Shown piece by piece: positions 8,896-18,513 of a stretch of 64,000 nucleotides of DNA. The position numbers and the translations under genes were made by a program. The stretch's first letter is position 1, and the number at the start of each line of letters is the position of its first letter. Source of the DNA: Auritidibacter ignavus (GTDB taxonomy: Bacteria; Actinomycetota; Actinomycetes; Actinomycetales; Micrococcaceae); NCBI RefSeq assembly GCF_003703835.1, contig NZ_RDQR01000009.1, positions 1 to 64,000 on the forward strand. Reading direction: 5' to 3'. Below the pieces are notes generated by a model. The model was not told where the DNA came from, did no database searches, and saw only the letters and a program-made list of their open reading frames with translations.

Positions 8896-10188
8896 TCACC
8901 TCGGCTTGGCGGCTAGCATCCGGTCCAAGGCGACCTTGGCCGGGATGGCGATCTGTTCGGGCACGCTGATCTGATTGCTGACCCTGCCGGCCACCAGGTC
9001 GTCGAGTACCCAGGCCAGATAGCCAGGATGGATGCGGTACATCGTCGAGCAGGGGCAGATCACTGGGTCGAGGCAGAAAATGGTGCGGTCGGGGTATTGA
9101 GCGGCCAGCCGGTTGACCATGTTGATCTCAGTGCCCACTGCGATGACGTCGCCGGGGTGGCTGGCGGCAACGACTTTGTGGATGGCATCGGTGGAGCCGG
9201 ACGCGTCGGCGGCATCGACCACCGGCATGGGGCATTCGGGGTGAACAATGACCTTCACCCCGGGAGCATCGCGACGGGCTTTGTCGATCTGATCGACGGT
9301 GAAGCGCCTATGGACCGAGCAGAAGCCATGCCAGAGTAGCACTTTGGCGTGTTGCAGGTCTTCTGCCGTATTGCCACCTTGCGGTTGGCGGGGATTCCAC
9401 ATCGGCATTTGCTCCAGCGGAATGCCCATCGCTTTGGCAGTATTGCGACCCAGGTGTTGATCGGGGAAGAACAATACCCGGTGGGCGCGTTCGAAGGCCC
9501 ACTCCAACACGGTGGCGGCGTTGGAAGAAGTGCACACGATGCCCCCGTGCCGGCCACAGAAAGCTTTCAGGGCCGCTGAGGAGTTCATGTAGGTCACCGG
9601 GATGACCGGCAGTTTTCCGTTGGCATCGGGTTCGGGGTTCTCCGGGTCGAAACCATAGACCGCGGCGATGTCCTCCCAGGCGGTTTCTACCGAGTCCTCA
9701 TCGGCCATATCGGCCATGGAACACCCGGCAGCGAGATTGGGCAGGATCACTTTCTGTTCGGCGGTGGAGAGAATGTCTGCGGTTTCGGCCATAAAGTGAA
9801 CTCCGCAGAAGACGATGGCTTCGGCCTGTGGGCGAGTGAGGGCGGCGTTGGCCAGTTGGAAGGAGTCTCCGACAAAGTCGGCGTGCTGGACGACCTCATC
9901 GCGTTGATAAAAGTGGCCGAGGATGACCAGCTTGTCTCCCAGGGTGGCCTTGGCCTGTCGAATCCGGCGGTGGAGTTCCTCGTCGTTCATTGACCGGTAC
10001 GCCTCGGGGAGCTGGCCGGGCCGGGCGATGGCATTCGTCGGGGCGAAACCCGGCACGCTGTCGTCTTGGGAGGAACCGGGCCCATAGCCGGGGATGGCAT
10101 CGAAGGCCCAGGGGTCATCTGCCAGGGAATCGTGACAGGTTTGGGCCGGTGCTAGGGTGATTCGCTGATGAATGGACAGTGTGGTCAT
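8896..10188 (-). CDS. nadA: Quinolinate synthase A
   Basis: A 430-residue [4Fe-4S] enzyme that condenses iminoaspartate with dihydroxyacetone phosphate to quinolinate. LGHFYQRDEVVQHADFVGDSFQLA is the substrate-binding N-terminus, FCGVHFMAETADIL holds the first cluster cysteine, WHGFCSVHRRFT the second, and DPVICPCSTMYRIHPGYLAW the third region. The roughly 65-residue N-terminal extension is typical of the longer actinobacterial NadA. The start overlaps the nrtR stop by 4 bases. No nadB (L-aspartate oxidase) gene is adjacent, so iminoaspartate must come from a gene elsewhere or an aspartate dehydrogenase. Confidence 0.96.
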   Translation of the reverse strand: MTTLSIHQRITLAPAQTCHDSLADDPWAFDAIPGYGPGSSQDDSVPGFAPTNAIARPGQLPEAYRSMNDEELHRRIRQAKATLGDKLVILGHFYQRDEVVQHADFVGDSFQLANAALTRPQAEAIVFCGVHFMAETADILSTAEQKVILPNLAAGCSMADMADEDSVETAWEDIAAVYGFDPENPEPDANGKLPVIPVTYMNSSAALKAFCGRHGGIVCTSSNAATVLEWAFERAHRVLFFPDQHLGRNTAKAMGIPLEQMPMWNPRQPQGGNTAEDLQHAKVLLWHGFCSVHRRFTVDQIDKARRDAPGVKVIVHPECPMPVVDAADASGSTDAIHKVVAASHPGDVIAVGTEINMVNRLAAQYPDRTIFCLDPVICPCSTMYRIHPGYLAWVLDDLVAGRVSNQISVPEQIAIPAKVALDRMLAAKPR

Positions 10189-10898
10189 TGATCGGTCTCC
10201 TGGATGGTGAGTATGTAGCGGGAACGTTCCGGCGCGGAACGATAAAGTTTGGGGGGCCGGTGGGCGGTTCCGGTTTGGCGGCGTCCGGTGTCTTCCACGG
10301 TGCCCTGGGCCAGAATCTGGCGTCGAAAATTAGAGGGGTCCAGTGCCCGGTCGAGGATGGCCTCGTACACCCGACGCAAGTGGGCCAGTGGGAATTCCTC
10401 GGGGAGAAACGCGTGAGCGATCGGCGAGTAGGTGACCTTAGCGCGCAACCGATGTAAGGCATAGTCGAGAATGACGCCGTGGTCGAAGGCCAGGTGCTCG
10501 GCGTTGTCGGCAACCTCGTCGACGGGGAACCACTCCACATTGTCACCATCAATAGAGGCGGCGTCCTCATCCTGGCCGACCAAGGCCCAGTAGACAATGG
10601 AGACGACGCGGGCGTGGCTGAGAGCATCAGCGCTGTGGGAGCGGTCCACATCACCGAACGCGTAGAGCTGTTCGAGGTGGCGCGGGCTCAGTCCGGTGGT
10701 GCGTTGCAGGGTCATCTGGGCCGATTCCACGAGGCTCTTCTCGGGGGCTAGGGGCCCGCCAGGGAGCGCCCAGCGACCCTGATAGGGTTCGCGGATGCGC
10801 CGGACCAGAGGCAGCCAGAGGGTCAGTTCCCCGGTGTCCGGATGTGGCCGCAACGTGAAGACCACGGTAGAGACAGCCAATTCAAGACGGTCTGACAT
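10185..10898 (-). CDS. nrtR: NrtR-type Nudix-related transcriptional regulator of NAD synthesis
   Basis: A 237-residue protein with an N-terminal Nudix-like domain (VVFTLRPHPDTGELTLWLPLVRR, then WALPGGPLAPEKSLVESAQMTL) and a C-terminal winged-helix region (LPEEFPLAHLRRVYEAILDRALDPSNFRRQI). This is the NrtR architecture, which represses NAD genes and senses ADP-ribose. The Nudix box departs from GX5EX7REUXEEXGU, as expected for a ligand-sensing, non-catalytic domain. It heads the operon nrtR-nadA-nadC-desulfurase, so autoregulation is likely, with an operator upstream of 10898. Confidence 0.88.
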   Translation of the reverse strand: MSDRLELAVSTVVFTLRPHPDTGELTLWLPLVRRIREPYQGRWALPGGPLAPEKSLVESAQMTLQRTTGLSPRHLEQLYAFGDVDRSHSADALSHARVVSIVYWALVGQDEDAASIDGDNVEWFPVDEVADNAEHLAFDHGVILDYALHRLRAKVTYSPIAHAFLPEEFPLAHLRRVYEAILDRALDPSNFRRQILAQGTVEDTGRRQTGTAHRPPKLYRSAPERSRYILTIQETDQ

Positions 10899-10947
10899 GG
10901 TGACTTACCCCCTCTGGTTAGGTGAGTGACACCATACAGGCCCCATA

Positions 10948-10997
10948 AGGTCAATTCAACCTGAAGTCGATGTGGTTTAACACGTGGGTTAAACCAC
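10948..10997. promoter_or_regulatory. Candidate NrtR operator region (two inverted repeats)
   Basis: Upstream of nrtR lie AGGTCAATTCAACCT (10948-10962, AGGT arms) and a perfect 9-bp inverted repeat, GTGGTTTAA at 10972-10980 with TTAAACCAC at 10989-10997. Either could be the operator of the NAD operon. The assignment is by position only; I did not match a published NrtR consensus. Confidence 0.4.
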
Positions 10998-11050
10998 GAC
11001 GGCGACCCGTCCTGTCATCTCAGGACGAGCCGCCGTCGTGGTTCGTTTTT
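10992..11050 (+). terminator. Rho-independent terminator between ectD and the NAD operon
   Basis: AACCACGACGGCG (10992-11004) pairs with CGCCGTCGTGGTT (11031-11043), with an inner GTCCTG/CAGGAC stem and a CGTTTTT tail on the plus strand. The hairpin also lies just past the 3' end of minus-strand ectD, so it probably insulates ectD from the NAD operon. The 5' arm overlaps the inverted repeat at 10989-10997, so two folds are mutually exclusive. Confidence 0.75.
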
Positions 11051-11120
11051 CGTCAGTTCCCTCAGCGGGCAACTTCAGCGTGCACTGTCAGCGCAAGGAG
11101 GCGTAAGGAGCCTGCGCGGA

Positions 11121-12038
11121 TCAAGCCTGACTACCGGCCGGGGTGAAGTCCCGGGAGCCCAGGAAGTCCGGGCGCAGGTGCGGTGCCGCATAGGGCGGGT
11201 CCACCGGGGTGTTCTCCACAGAGTTGTAGACGATGAACACGTTGGACCGGGAGTAGGGAGTGACGTTGCCGTTGGAGGCGTGCATGCAGTTGGAGTCGAA
11301 CATAATCGCTCCACCAGCGGGGCCTTCCAGCACGTCAATGCCGAATCGATCGGCGAAATCGGTCAGAATCTGTGGGTCGGGAACGCCGGCACCCTGCATC
11401 ACCAGGGACTGCTTGTAGTTATCGTCCGGGGTCTGGCCCTGGCAGACGATGTAGTGCTGGTGGGAGCCCGGCATGATCATTAGCGGACCGTTGAAGGAAT
11501 AGTTATCGGTCAGCGAGATCGAGATCGACACAGCCCGGGGTCCGGGCATGCCGTCCTCGGCGTGCCAGGTTTCGAAATCCGAGTGCCAGGTGAAGTCCTT
11601 ACCCACAAACCCGGGCTTGTAATTGATCCGGGATTGGTGGATGTAGACATCGGATCCGAGAATTTGCCGGGCGCGGTCGACCAGGCGGGGATCATTGGCG
11701 ATCTTCTTGAAGACCTCGTTGCTACGGTGAATATCGAAAATGGAACGGACCTCATTGGACTTAGCTTCCACCACAGTCCGTTCGTCCTGCTTCACCTCGG
11801 GGTCCTCGGCGAGTCGCTTCAACTCATCCTTGAACTGCTGGAGTTCTTCGGGGGTGATGAGCTGATCGATGGTGAGGTAGCCCTTCTCGTCGAAGCTCTG
11901 CAGGGTCTGCTCGTCGAGCGGGCCTTGTTCTGCGGTGCCCTGGACAACGCGGTCTGGGCGAGGAATGACCCGGGGTTCTTCGCCGGTGCGGGTCGGATAG
12001 AAATCAGTAGTGGTGTCAGCCTTGTCAATGGTGGTCAT
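11121..12038 (-). CDS. ectD: Ectoine hydroxylase
   Basis: A 305-residue Fe(II)/2-oxoglutarate dioxygenase that converts the osmolyte ectoine to 5-hydroxyectoine. The EctD signature is present: FTWHSDFETWHAEDGMPGP supplies the H-x-D iron ligands and the ectoine-binding Trp/His region, and NGPLMIMPGSHQHYIVC follows. The distal His and the 2-oxoglutarate Arg are in the C-terminal HASNGNVTPYSRSNVFIVYN. A strong AGGAAGGAGAG ribosome-binding site precedes the ATG. It stands alone: ectA, ectB and ectC are not in the window, so ectoine must be made from another locus or imported. Confidence 0.95.
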   Translation of the reverse strand: MTTIDKADTTTDFYPTRTGEEPRVIPRPDRVVQGTAEQGPLDEQTLQSFDEKGYLTIDQLITPEELQQFKDELKRLAEDPEVKQDERTVVEAKSNEVRSIFDIHRSNEVFKKIANDPRLVDRARQILGSDVYIHQSRINYKPGFVGKDFTWHSDFETWHAEDGMPGPRAVSISISLTDNYSFNGPLMIMPGSHQHYIVCQGQTPDDNYKQSLVMQGAGVPDPQILTDFADRFGIDVLEGPAGGAIMFDSNCMHASNGNVTPYSRSNVFIVYNSVENTPVDPPYAAPHLRPDFLGSRDFTPAGSQA

Positions 12039-12276
12039 GTACTCTCCTTCCTACATGTTGATCCATGGTCGTCCGGAGTTCAGTTATGTTGCCATGATGG
12101 CCACAGTGTGGCAGGCGCCTGATAGTGCCACTACTCGTGGACCCTAGCAGGGATAGCCAGAACTGCAACCGTTGGGGCGCGGCTGAAGCTCCCGGTGAGT
12201 CTGCGCGGTGAGCCGGGAAAGGGCAGTGGCCCCTGGGGTCTTCACAGGTTCCGGCTTCTCTGGTTGACTCGGCGCT

Positions 12277-12576
12277 ATGGCAGATTCATTCAGCACCGGA
12301 CACTTTGTTCGGATCACCGGTACAGTCCAGGGCGTCAACTTTCGCAACTCCGCCAAACAACAGGCCGATCAACTGGGCTTGGTGGGCTGGGTGGCCAATA
12401 CCGAGGACGGTGCGGTGGAACTTGTCGTCGGTGGCTCGGGTCCGGAGGTGGATTCTTTGCTGGCCTGGTGCCACACCGGGCCCGAGCGGGCCGAGGTCAC
12501 CGAGGTGCAGGATCGAGAAGCCAGCAACCGGGAGCTGGCTGAGCTACCGGAGTCAGGATTCCACGTGCGGCGTTAG
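12277..12576 (+). CDS. acyP: Acylphosphatase
   Basis: A 99-residue enzyme that hydrolyses carboxyl-phosphate bonds. The signature VRITGTVQGVNFRNSA carries the phosphate-binding Arg, and GLVGWVANTEDGAVELVVGG carries the catalytic Asn. Length is normal for the family. Its last 24 bases overlap, tail to tail, the end of the S9 peptidase gene on the other strand. No clear Shine-Dalgarno precedes the ATG, but the next in-frame Met is too far inside the domain. Confidence 0.92.
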   Translation: MADSFSTGHFVRITGTVQGVNFRNSAKQQADQLGLVGWVANTEDGAVELVVGGSGPEVDSLLAWCHTGPERAEVTEVQDREASNRELAELPESGFHVRR

Positions 12577-14655
12577 TCCCAGCTCTTTCGGGAGCGAGGT
12601 GCCCTCACCGAGAAGGTGCTTGGCCAGGAAGTTGAAAACCACTTCGTACCAGATCTTGGCGTGCTGGGGTTGGAGAATCCAGTGATTCTCATCCGGGAAG
12701 TAGAGGAACCGGTGGGCGGTGGTGCCATCGGCATCCATCGGCAGGCCCGATTTCTCCAGCAACTCGTACCAGAGGCGTAGTCCTTCGCCGATGGGGACTC
12801 GGTAATCCCGATCGCCGTGGATGACCAGCATCGGGGTGACAATGTTCTCCACATAGGCGTGCGGGGAGTGTGTGGCCTCCATTTCCGCATTGAGTTGCCG
12901 GCGCCAGAACGGGGACATATCCGTGGTGGGGCCGAACTGGTCCAGCGCCCAGAGGCTGGCGTGGGTGACGATGGCGTTGAACCGATCGGTGTGGCCGGCC
13001 ACCCAGTTGGCCATATATCCCCCGAAAGAACCGCCCATGGCCGCGGTGCGGGACTCGTTGATATCGTCGCGCTCTACGGTGGCATCGGTGATGCTCATCA
13101 GGTCGGTGTAGGGCTTATCTCCCCAGGAGTTCCAGCCCCGCTGGATGAACTCCTGCCCGTAGCCGGTCGACAGGGCCGGATCCGGCAACAGCACCGCGTA
13201 ACCTCGTGCCACAGCCAACCAGGGGTTCCACCGCCAGGTCCAGGCGTTCCAGGAGCTCAACGGGCCACCGTGAATCCACAGCAACAGCGGAGCCGGCGCA
13301 TCCGGGCTGGCCTCCTGTGGCAGGGCCAGCCACCCGCGGATCCGTACACCGTCTTCGGCGGTGGTTTCGACCTCCTCGAGTCGCCCGGGGAGTTCGGGCC
13401 GTTGAGTGGGGTTCAGCAGTCTGGTGGTTTCTCCGGTACTCACATCGATCCGCACCACCTCGGGCGGGAAAGCGTAACTGGAGCGAACCCCATAGGCGAG
13501 GGTGCCCTCAGGGGCGGCCAGGGCTTCGCTGTAGGTGGCATCATCGTGGGTGATCTGCACGGTCTGGGCCTGTACGGTGTCTCCGGCATGGTCGAGATCC
13601 ACACGGAAGACGGGGCCACGACCGTTCTGATCGGCTAGGGCGAGGAAACCGCTGCCGTCGGGAAGCCAGCTGGTCGCCGTCAGCCAGAGATCGGTGTCGT
13701 CGGTCAGGGCAATTAATTCACCGGTGCTGATCTCCAAAAGATGCAAGACCGGGCGCATGGCACGCTCGGGAGTAGGACGATTGGCCACACTGACCACGGC
13801 GTGGCGTCCGTCAGGGCTGATGACGCCGGGAGTGTAGTTGTGATCGGGGTCGTCAAGAAGAATCTGCCATTCACCGGTGGCGAGATCGACATAACCGACG
13901 GTGACACGGGTGTCGGCGCGAGCCTCCAGGATGCGCAGACCGAAGAGAGCGAAAGAACCGTCGGGACTGAGGTGGATATCCTCGGCCACCAATCGCGCAT
14001 CGAGCCCCTCCAGGAGGTTGGTCAGCTTCTTCCGGGCCGGTTCAGCTTGGCTCGTATCAGCATCAGAATCAGCCTCAGCACCGTCGTCGGCATCGAGGCG
14101 AAAGAGACTCGGTGCGGCGGGACCGAGATCGTGGTCCCAGTAACGGACCGGATAGGAGTCGTGCAGAATGGCCTGCACGGAGCCGTCCTTGCGGGCCTGG
14201 TGTAGCTTGCGATGGGTGGTTTCATCGGTGGCTCCGGGAAGCAGGGGAGCGGTGACGGCGATGACATCGGCCTGATCTGCCGCAAGTATGGTGCTAACGC
14301 CACCGGGGCGACGGTTGACCACGTGGGCTTCGCCACCGGTTGCCGGCAGGCGCCACAGCGCGGTGGTCTCGTCTGGATCCGTATCGTGGGCGTCGGGGCG
14401 GGCGGAGGTGAAGTACAGATCCCCCGAGGCCGCGAATACAGGGTTGGTTTCACCCTGAGGGCTGTGGGTTATCCGCCGTGCCGGCTGTTCACCACGTGGA
14501 TCGACCTCCCAGAGGGACTCCACATAACCATTCTTCTTATGGTTGAGTGTTTGAACAGTGGTTACCAGCCGGGTGCCGGCGGGATTCAGGCTCAGCCCGG
14601 CGATCCGCGGTTGAGCGACGTAATGGTCGAGGTCGGAGAACGTGGAATCAGTCAT
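12553..14655 (-). CDS. S9-family prolyl oligopeptidase / acylaminoacyl-peptidase
   Basis: About 700 residues from ATG 14655; an in-frame ATG at 14718 would add 21 unconserved residues. An N-terminal seven-bladed beta-propeller (repeated strands such as ARRITHSPQGETNPVFAASG) precedes an alpha/beta hydrolase domain. The nucleophile lies in AAMGGSFGGYMANW, the acid in VIHGDRDYRVP, and the His in FPDENHWI, completing the Ser-Asp-His triad. No signal peptide is visible, so it is probably a cytosolic peptidase acting on short peptides. It is monocistronic and convergent with acyP. Confidence 0.92.
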   Translation of the reverse strand: MTDSTFSDLDHYVAQPRIAGLSLNPAGTRLVTTVQTLNHKKNGYVESLWEVDPRGEQPARRITHSPQGETNPVFAASGDLYFTSARPDAHDTDPDETTALWRLPATGGEAHVVNRRPGGVSTILAADQADVIAVTAPLLPGATDETTHRKLHQARKDGSVQAILHDSYPVRYWDHDLGPAAPSLFRLDADDGAEADSDADTSQAEPARKKLTNLLEGLDARLVAEDIHLSPDGSFALFGLRILEARADTRVTVGYVDLATGEWQILLDDPDHNYTPGVISPDGRHAVVSVANRPTPERAMRPVLHLLEISTGELIALTDDTDLWLTATSWLPDGSGFLALADQNGRGPVFRVDLDHAGDTVQAQTVQITHDDATYSEALAAPEGTLAYGVRSSYAFPPEVVRIDVSTGETTRLLNPTQRPELPGRLEEVETTAEDGVRIRGWLALPQEASPDAPAPLLLWIHGGPLSSWNAWTWRWNPWLAVARGYAVLLPDPALSTGYGQEFIQRGWNSWGDKPYTDLMSITDATVERDDINESRTAAMGGSFGGYMANWVAGHTDRFNAIVTHASLWALDQFGPTTDMSPFWRRQLNAEMEATHSPHAYVENIVTPMLVIHGDRDYRVPIGEGLRLWYELLEKSGLPMDADGTTAHRFLYFPDENHWILQPQHAKIWYEVVFNFLAKHLLGEGTSLPKELGLTPHVES

Positions 14656-14945
14656 GCTGGGCTCGTTTCTCATCTTATGGTGTGCTGAGGCATCTGAGGT
14701 AGTCGGAGTTTCGACCATACCTGTGACTCACATTACAGGATAGTGGCAGATGATGCTGACTCGGATGAAAGTTCATGCAACATCTGCTCAAAATCTCTGC
14801 TCACATTGGCGAAGGGACGGAGCGCTTTCTCGGATGGCGACAGGACCGCTCGGGGTGTGAGGCGCCGGAGGCCTGCGGTTGCGAATGAATCTGAGTAGGG
14901 TTCGCACCTTATGTCTTCTGGCGGGTCCAGGCTTAGACTGGGGCT

Positions 14946-15875
14946 ATGGGAATCGGGCACGCGCACGGACATGCAGGCGAAGATGTCGCCAGAGCTTCCT
15001 ATCGAGGCAGGCTCGTGCTGGCCTGTGTCATTACCCTGAGCATTGTCGCAGCCCAAGCCCTCGGGGCGTGGATCACCGGATCACTAGCGCTGCTAACCGA
15101 TGCGCTGCATTCGTTGATCGATAGTATTGGCCTGCTGGTGGCCGTGATCGCCGCTGGGCTGATGTTCAAAGCCGCGACCACACAACGGACCTGGGGATAC
15201 CGTCGGGTCGAGATCCTGGCCGGCCTCGTGCAAGCAGCATTACTGCTGGCTATCGGGATTTATGCCGTCATCGAGGGCATTCAGCGCCTCAGCACTCCGC
15301 ACCAGGTGCTTCACGTGGAGTTGCTCGTCTTCGGCGCCATTGGGCTGATCGGTAACCTGCTCTCGCTGTGGGTGCTGTCCTCGGGTAGGCGGGCAAACTT
15401 CAACCTCCGGGCAGCATTCCTGGAAGTCCTGGCAGATGCTTTAGGATCCATCGGTGTCATGGTGGCAGCTGCGGTGATCTGGGTGACCGGGTGGCACCAG
15501 GCTGATGCCGTGGCGGCCCTGGTCATTGCAACGGTGATCATCCCGCGCGCACTTCTGCTTCTTCGGGAAACCGGCCGGATCCTTCTGGAATTTGCTCCGC
15601 GCGGATTAGACCTCGAAGAAGTCCGGGCTCACCTGTTAAACGTTGAGCACGTCAAGGAGGTCCATGATCTCCACGCCTCCACGGTCGCTACTGGGCTACC
15701 TGTCCTGTCCGCCCATGTCGTGGTCGACGAAGCCTGCTTCATCAACGGGTGCGCCCCTGAGAAGCTAGCAGAACTGCGGGCCTGTGTGGCTGAGCATTTC
15801 GATGTTCCGGTGGAACATTCCACCTTCCAACTCGAAACGGCCAGCCAAGCCCGCACTGAACAGCAGGGCCACTGA
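14946..15875 (+). CDS. Cation diffusion facilitator (zinc/cobalt-type efflux)
   Basis: A 309-residue CDF transporter with six predicted transmembrane helices and a C-terminal cytosolic metal-sensing domain. DALHSLID in TM2 and WHQADAVAAL in TM5 provide the HxxxD metal-site pairs typical of Zn/Cd/Co exporters. A short His-rich N-terminus (GHAHGHAGED) supports zinc preference. It should exchange protons for metal at the plasma membrane. It is monocistronic with no metalloregulator next to it. Confidence 0.9.
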   Translation: MGIGHAHGHAGEDVARASYRGRLVLACVITLSIVAAQALGAWITGSLALLTDALHSLIDSIGLLVAVIAAGLMFKAATTQRTWGYRRVEILAGLVQAALLLAIGIYAVIEGIQRLSTPHQVLHVELLVFGAIGLIGNLLSLWVLSSGRRANFNLRAAFLEVLADALGSIGVMVAAAVIWVTGWHQADAVAALVIATVIIPRALLLLRETGRILLEFAPRGLDLEEVRAHLLNVEHVKEVHDLHASTVATGLPVLSAHVVVDEACFINGCAPEKLAELRACVAEHFDVPVEHSTFQLETASQARTEQQGH

Positions 15876-16399
15876 GTACCCGCGCTGAGATCCCACGGCC
15901 CGATGGTCTCGGTGGGCGTGATGTATAGCGCAGGCTAGTGCGACGTACGTAACATAAGGTCATATTTCGCATTTTGAAGCCTTTCCTCAAAGGTTCAGAT
16001 GGCACCGGTAGAGAGTGTTTGCCGTAGGCAACGCTCCGCCACTGAGGCTTCTACGACTTCACGCCCGAAAAGCCCCGTATCGCGTGAAATAGGGCATGAG
16101 GAGACTCGAGCTCCTACGTTTGTGGGGCATGCCCTGAGTACCAGTGCAGGCCCACGAAGGCCCTCCTACCGGCACAACCACAAGGAGGAACTCCTCTGAG
16201 GAATTGAAGGAATTGCCAGCTTGCCGGGACGAATGCTCAACTACACCTTTCGTGGAGCCCTGATGCCGGCAACTGGTCTTTGAGTACAGGGGCCGAACAC
16301 GACAAAAATGCACTGCGACTTACCGTCCTGTCATGTTTTTGGTGAGTTATTTTTACGTCATTGGAAATGAGTAGGTAGTCGAAATCGGCGGTTCACGTG
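15876..16399. other. Intergenic stretch, small inverted repeats only
   Basis: About 520 bases between the CDF gene and the end of the peptide ABC operon. Short hairpins such as GGCCCACGAAGGCC near 16151 and AGGAGTTCCTCC near 16190 are visible. No coding frame with family features was recognised. Confidence 0.4.
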
Positions 16400-17452
16400 T
16401 CAGTCTAGGGCTGATACTTCTTCGTTTTGTGCAGCGTGGTGGCAGGCCGCTTGTTGGGTGATGCCGGGACGGACCTCCAGGGCTGGTTCTTGTTCTGCGC
16501 AGATTTCGGTTGCTTTCCAGCAACGTGTGCGGAACCTGCAACCGGAAGGCGGGTTGGCTGGGCTTGGGGGGTCTCCTTTGAGAACAATTTCTTGTCGTTG
16601 GCCACGAAGTGTCGGGTCCGGTACTGGGACTGCCGACAATAGAGCCTGAGTGTAAGGGTGAGCAGGTGCGCCATAGATTTCGTGGTCTCTGCCTAGTTCG
16701 GCTAGGCGCCCTAGATACATCACGGCTACGCGGTCGGAAATATGTCGCACCACCGAGAGGTCGTGGGCGATGAAGATGTAGCTGATTCCGAACTCTTGCT
16801 GAAGGTCTTCTAGAAGGTTCATGACCTGAGCTTGGACCGAAACATCGAGGGCGGAGACCGGTTCGTCACAGATGATCACATCGGGATTGAGTGCCAAGCC
16901 CCGAGCGATGCCGATGCGTTGGCGTTGTCCGCCGGAGAATTGATGGGGATATCGGTTGATGTGATCGGGGTTGAGACCCACGACCTCTAGGAGCTCTTTT
17001 ACTCTGTTGCGTACACCTTGGGTCGGTTTGGCCTCTGGGTGCAGGACAAAGGGTTCCGCGATGATGTCTCCGACTGACATGCGGGGATTCAGTGAGGTGT
17101 AGGGGTCTTGAAAGATGATCTGTATTTTTCGCCGAGCGCGTCGCAGGGCGGCGCCCTTCAGGGCCAGGAAATCCTCGCCACGGAAATTCACTTTCCCGGA
17201 GTCTGGCTCCTCTAACCTCATCAGAAGCTTGGCCAGGGTGGATTTCCCGCATCCGGATTCGCCGACGATGCCGAGGGTTTCGCCTTTACGCAGTTGAAAG
17301 CTGACACCGTCAACAGCTTGCACCGCGCCCGTCTGTCGCTTGAACACCATCCCTTCTTTGACGGGAAAGTGCTTAACGAGGTTCTCCACTTCGAGGACGA
17401 CCTCAGCGTCGGCGAACGGGTCCGAGGCGCTTTGAGTGCTGGGGTTGTTCAT
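16400..17452 (-). CDS. Oligopeptide/dipeptide ABC importer ATPase (DppF/OppF type)
   Basis: A 350-residue ATPase with Walker [15 protein letters not shown], signature [16 protein letters not shown], Walker [13 protein letters not shown] and H-loop FIAHDLSVV. The C-terminal oligopeptide/dipeptide domain includes the [18 protein letters not shown] cysteine-rich segment. It powers peptide uptake with the paired ATPase encoded just upstream, overlapping that gene by 4 bases. It is the last gene of the five-gene transporter set. Confidence 0.93.
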   Translation of the reverse strand: MNNPSTQSASDPFADAEVVLEVENLVKHFPVKEGMVFKRQTGAVQAVDGVSFQLRKGETLGIVGESGCGKSTLAKLLMRLEEPDSGKVNFRGEDFLALKGAALRRARRKIQIIFQDPYTSLNPRMSVGDIIAEPFVLHPEAKPTQGVRNRVKELLEVVGLNPDHINRYPHQFSGGQRQRIGIARGLALNPDVIICDEPVSALDVSVQAQVMNLLEDLQQEFGISYIFIAHDLSVVRHISDRVAVMYLGRLAELGRDHEIYGAPAHPYTQALLSAVPVPDPTLRGQRQEIVLKGDPPSPANPPSGCRFRTRCWKATEICAEQEPALEVRPGITQQAACHHAAQNEEVSALD

Positions 17453-18513
17453 GGTTGAACCTCCTCGCGTGGGGTTAGTGTTCCGGCGTAGAGTTCTTCA
17501 CGATAGTGACACGCTGACGTTCGGCCCTCGTCCACTGGAAGAAGCTCCGGCCGTTCGGCGCTACATAGTTCCGTGGCATAAGGACAACGTGGAGTGAAGG
17601 GGCACCCCGACGGCATATTGGTCAGCGAGGGTGGCAACCCTGGGATGGTGCTCAGCCGATCGTGTTCGGAATCGATACGAGGAACCGATTCCAGCAGACC
17701 TTTGGTATAGGGGTGGGCCGGATTGTCATAAATACCGAAGACATCTGCCTCTTCCATGACCCTTCCCGCATACATGACGGCAATCTTGTCAGCTATGTCA
17801 GCCACGACGCCTAGATCATGGGTGATGAGGATCAGCCCCATGTTGTTCTCTTCCTGTAGCTCCTTCAGTAGTCGCATGACCTGGGCCTGCACTGTCACAT
17901 CTAGTGCCGTCGTTGGCTCGTCAGCGATGAGTACATCTGGATCAAGGGCAATCGCCATAGCGATCATGATTCGCTGACGCATACCGCCGGAGAATTGGTG
18001 AGGATAGTCGCTTACCCGATTCTCAGCAGCCGGAATACCCACCCGTTTCATCAGTTCGACAGCCTTCTGGCGGGCCACCGGTCGCTTCGTGTGCTGGTGA
18101 ACTCGGAACATCTCCGCGATCTGCCAGCCCACGGGAAGCACAGGGTTCAGCGAGGATAGGGCATCCTGGAAGATCATAGAGATACTAGCTCCTCGCAATT
18201 TGCGTCGTCGGTCCGGTTTCATCGACAGCAGGTCCTTGCCCCGGTAACGGATCTCACCACCGGTGATACGCCCCGGTGGCATATCGAGGGTGCCCATGAT
18301 GGTTTGGGCGGTAACTGACTTTCCCGAACCGGATTCGCCAAGAATTGCAAGAGTCTCACCCGCGTTGAGAGTGAAGTTCATTCCATTGATCGCCTTGGCA
18401 ACTCCCGCCTTGGTGTGAAACTCGACCTTCAGGTCCCTGACTTCTAGTAACGGAGTTACCGGGCCATAATCCTGTGAAGAAGACTTATCAGTTAATACAC
18501 TCATGCGGTTCAC
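17449..18513 (-). CDS. Oligopeptide/dipeptide ABC importer ATPase (DppD/OppD type)
   Basis: A 354-residue ATPase with Walker [17 protein letters not shown], signature [16 protein letters not shown], Walker [13 protein letters not shown] and the C-terminal [17 protein letters not shown] segment typical of DppD. It overlaps the permease gene upstream by 4 bases and the second ATPase downstream by 4 bases, indicating translational coupling. Confidence 0.93.
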   Translation of the reverse strand: MNRMSVLTDKSSSQDYGPVTPLLEVRDLKVEFHTKAGVAKAINGMNFTLNAGETLAILGESGSGKSVTAQTIMGTLDMPPGRITGGEIRYRGKDLLSMKPDRRRKLRGASISMIFQDALSSLNPVLPVGWQIAEMFRVHQHTKRPVARQKAVELMKRVGIPAAENRVSDYPHQFSGGMRQRIMIAMAIALDPDVLIADEPTTALDVTVQAQVMRLLKELQEENNMGLILITHDLGVVADIADKIAVMYAGRVMEEADVFGIYDNPAHPYTKGLLESVPRIDSEHDRLSTIPGLPPSLTNMPSGCPFTPRCPYATELCSAERPELLPVDEGRTSACHYREELYAGTLTPREEVQP

